Assembly: GCA_019136395.1 (NCBI GenBank)
Contig: JAGVUH010000142.1
Location: forward strand, 1 to 14,851
From: Gammaproteobacteria bacterium
GTDB lineage: Bacteria; Pseudomonadota; Gammaproteobacteria; Chromatiales; Chromatiaceae
DNA: 14,851 bases
Reading direction: 5' to 3'
The notes under the pieces were generated by a model, which was given only the letters and a program-made list of their open reading frames with translations, searched no databases and had not been told where the DNA came from. The position numbers were made by a program, and so were the translations under genes. Below, one piece after another: positions 14,593-14,851 of this stretch (its first letter is position 1; each line of letters starts with the position of its first letter).

Positions 14593-14851
14593 ACCACCTG
14601 ATCGATGCCATCGTCCGGCGCAGTGGCCTGCAAGTGCAGCACGGCAACCGGGAACGGGTTCAGGACCATATCCGGGCCCGGGTCCAGGCCCTGGGTCTGC
14701 ACCACCCGGAGGGCTTCCTGGACTGCCTGGAGCCGGACAGCCCGCATCAGGCCCGGGAACTGGAGTTGCTGGCGGAGGTCCTGACCACCGGCGAGACCTT
14801 TTTCATGCGCGATGCCGGGCAGATGCAGTTCCTGCGCGAGACCTGGCTGCC
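14589..14851 (+). CDS. CheR-type SAM-dependent methyltransferase, N-terminal part
   Basis: The frame from GTG 14589 stays open to the window end (87 codons plus two bases) and runs on beyond it. It begins MNHLIDAIVRRSGL and continues with the helical N-terminal domain of CheR-type methyltransferases, including RARVQALGL and the diagnostic block LTTGETFFMRDAGQMQFL. Classical CheR methylates glutamates on chemoreceptors; this GETFF subtype is often found outside chemotaxis operons. The SAM-binding domain lies beyond the window. The GTG overlaps the TGA of the EAL gene as GTGA. There is no Shine-Dalgarno, because upstream is the Gly-Pro repeat, so translation is probably coupled. No earlier start exists in this frame after the stop at 14463-14465. 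Confidence 0.85.
   Translation, partial: MNHLIDAIVRRSGLQVQHGNRERVQDHIRARVQALGLHHPEGFLDCLEPDSPHQARELELLAEVLTTGETFFMRDAGQMQFLRETWL

Overview
The window is GC-rich chromosomal DNA from a gammaproteobacterium, most likely of the Chromatiales (purple-sulfur-bacterium-like) group. This placement rests on GC content, protein character and gene order: a mutT-type gene facing yacG and zapD is the arrangement also found in E. coli, and ileS-lspA is a classic pair. No database search was possible, so the genus is not claimed.

Layout. 78-1214 (-): a long GNAT-like acyltransferase. 1220-2158 (+): a Nudix (MutT) hydrolase fused to a ThiE-like domain, converging on yacG (2187-2426, -) and zapD (2518-3285, -). 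3346-4356 (-): a 2Fe-2S/FAD/NAD reductase of the CDP-6-deoxy-glucoseen reductase type, divergent from a YeeZ-like SDR protein (4541-5395, +). A 314-base intergenic region (5396-5709) holds competing inverted repeats and a strong G-quadruplex motif. It precedes an envelope-type gene run: an exported Rap1a/Tai-fold protein (5710-6117), a glycine-zipper lipoprotein (6141-6377) and a membrane-anchored GT2-like protein that has lost its catalytic Asp motifs (6410-7420). lspA (7406-7909, -) and ileS (7925-10591, -) follow on the other strand.

ileS is broken at two points, each lacking a conserved stretch (estimated at about 37 and 17 codons) and changing frame. A TacA/TacT (DUF1778/GNAT) toxin-antitoxin module (10836-11620, +) with a palindromic candidate operator lies divergently from ileS. 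Next is a membrane PAS-PAS-GGDEF-EAL protein (11904-14592, +), again broken by a short out-of-frame loss at the start of the GGDEF domain; its GGDEF signature is degenerate and its EAL signature intact. It ends in a 42-base Gly-Pro tandem repeat and overlaps by four bases the start of a CheR-type methyltransferase (14589 to the window edge).

The main puzzle is that three otherwise well-conserved reading frames each break by losing a short conserved block. Assembly or consensus drop-out is the simplest explanation, but real decay is not excluded. The most biologically interesting candidates are the Rap1a/glycine-zipper/degenerate-GT2 run with its structured leader, and the GNAT toxin beside ileS. 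Bases 1-77 show nothing assignable.
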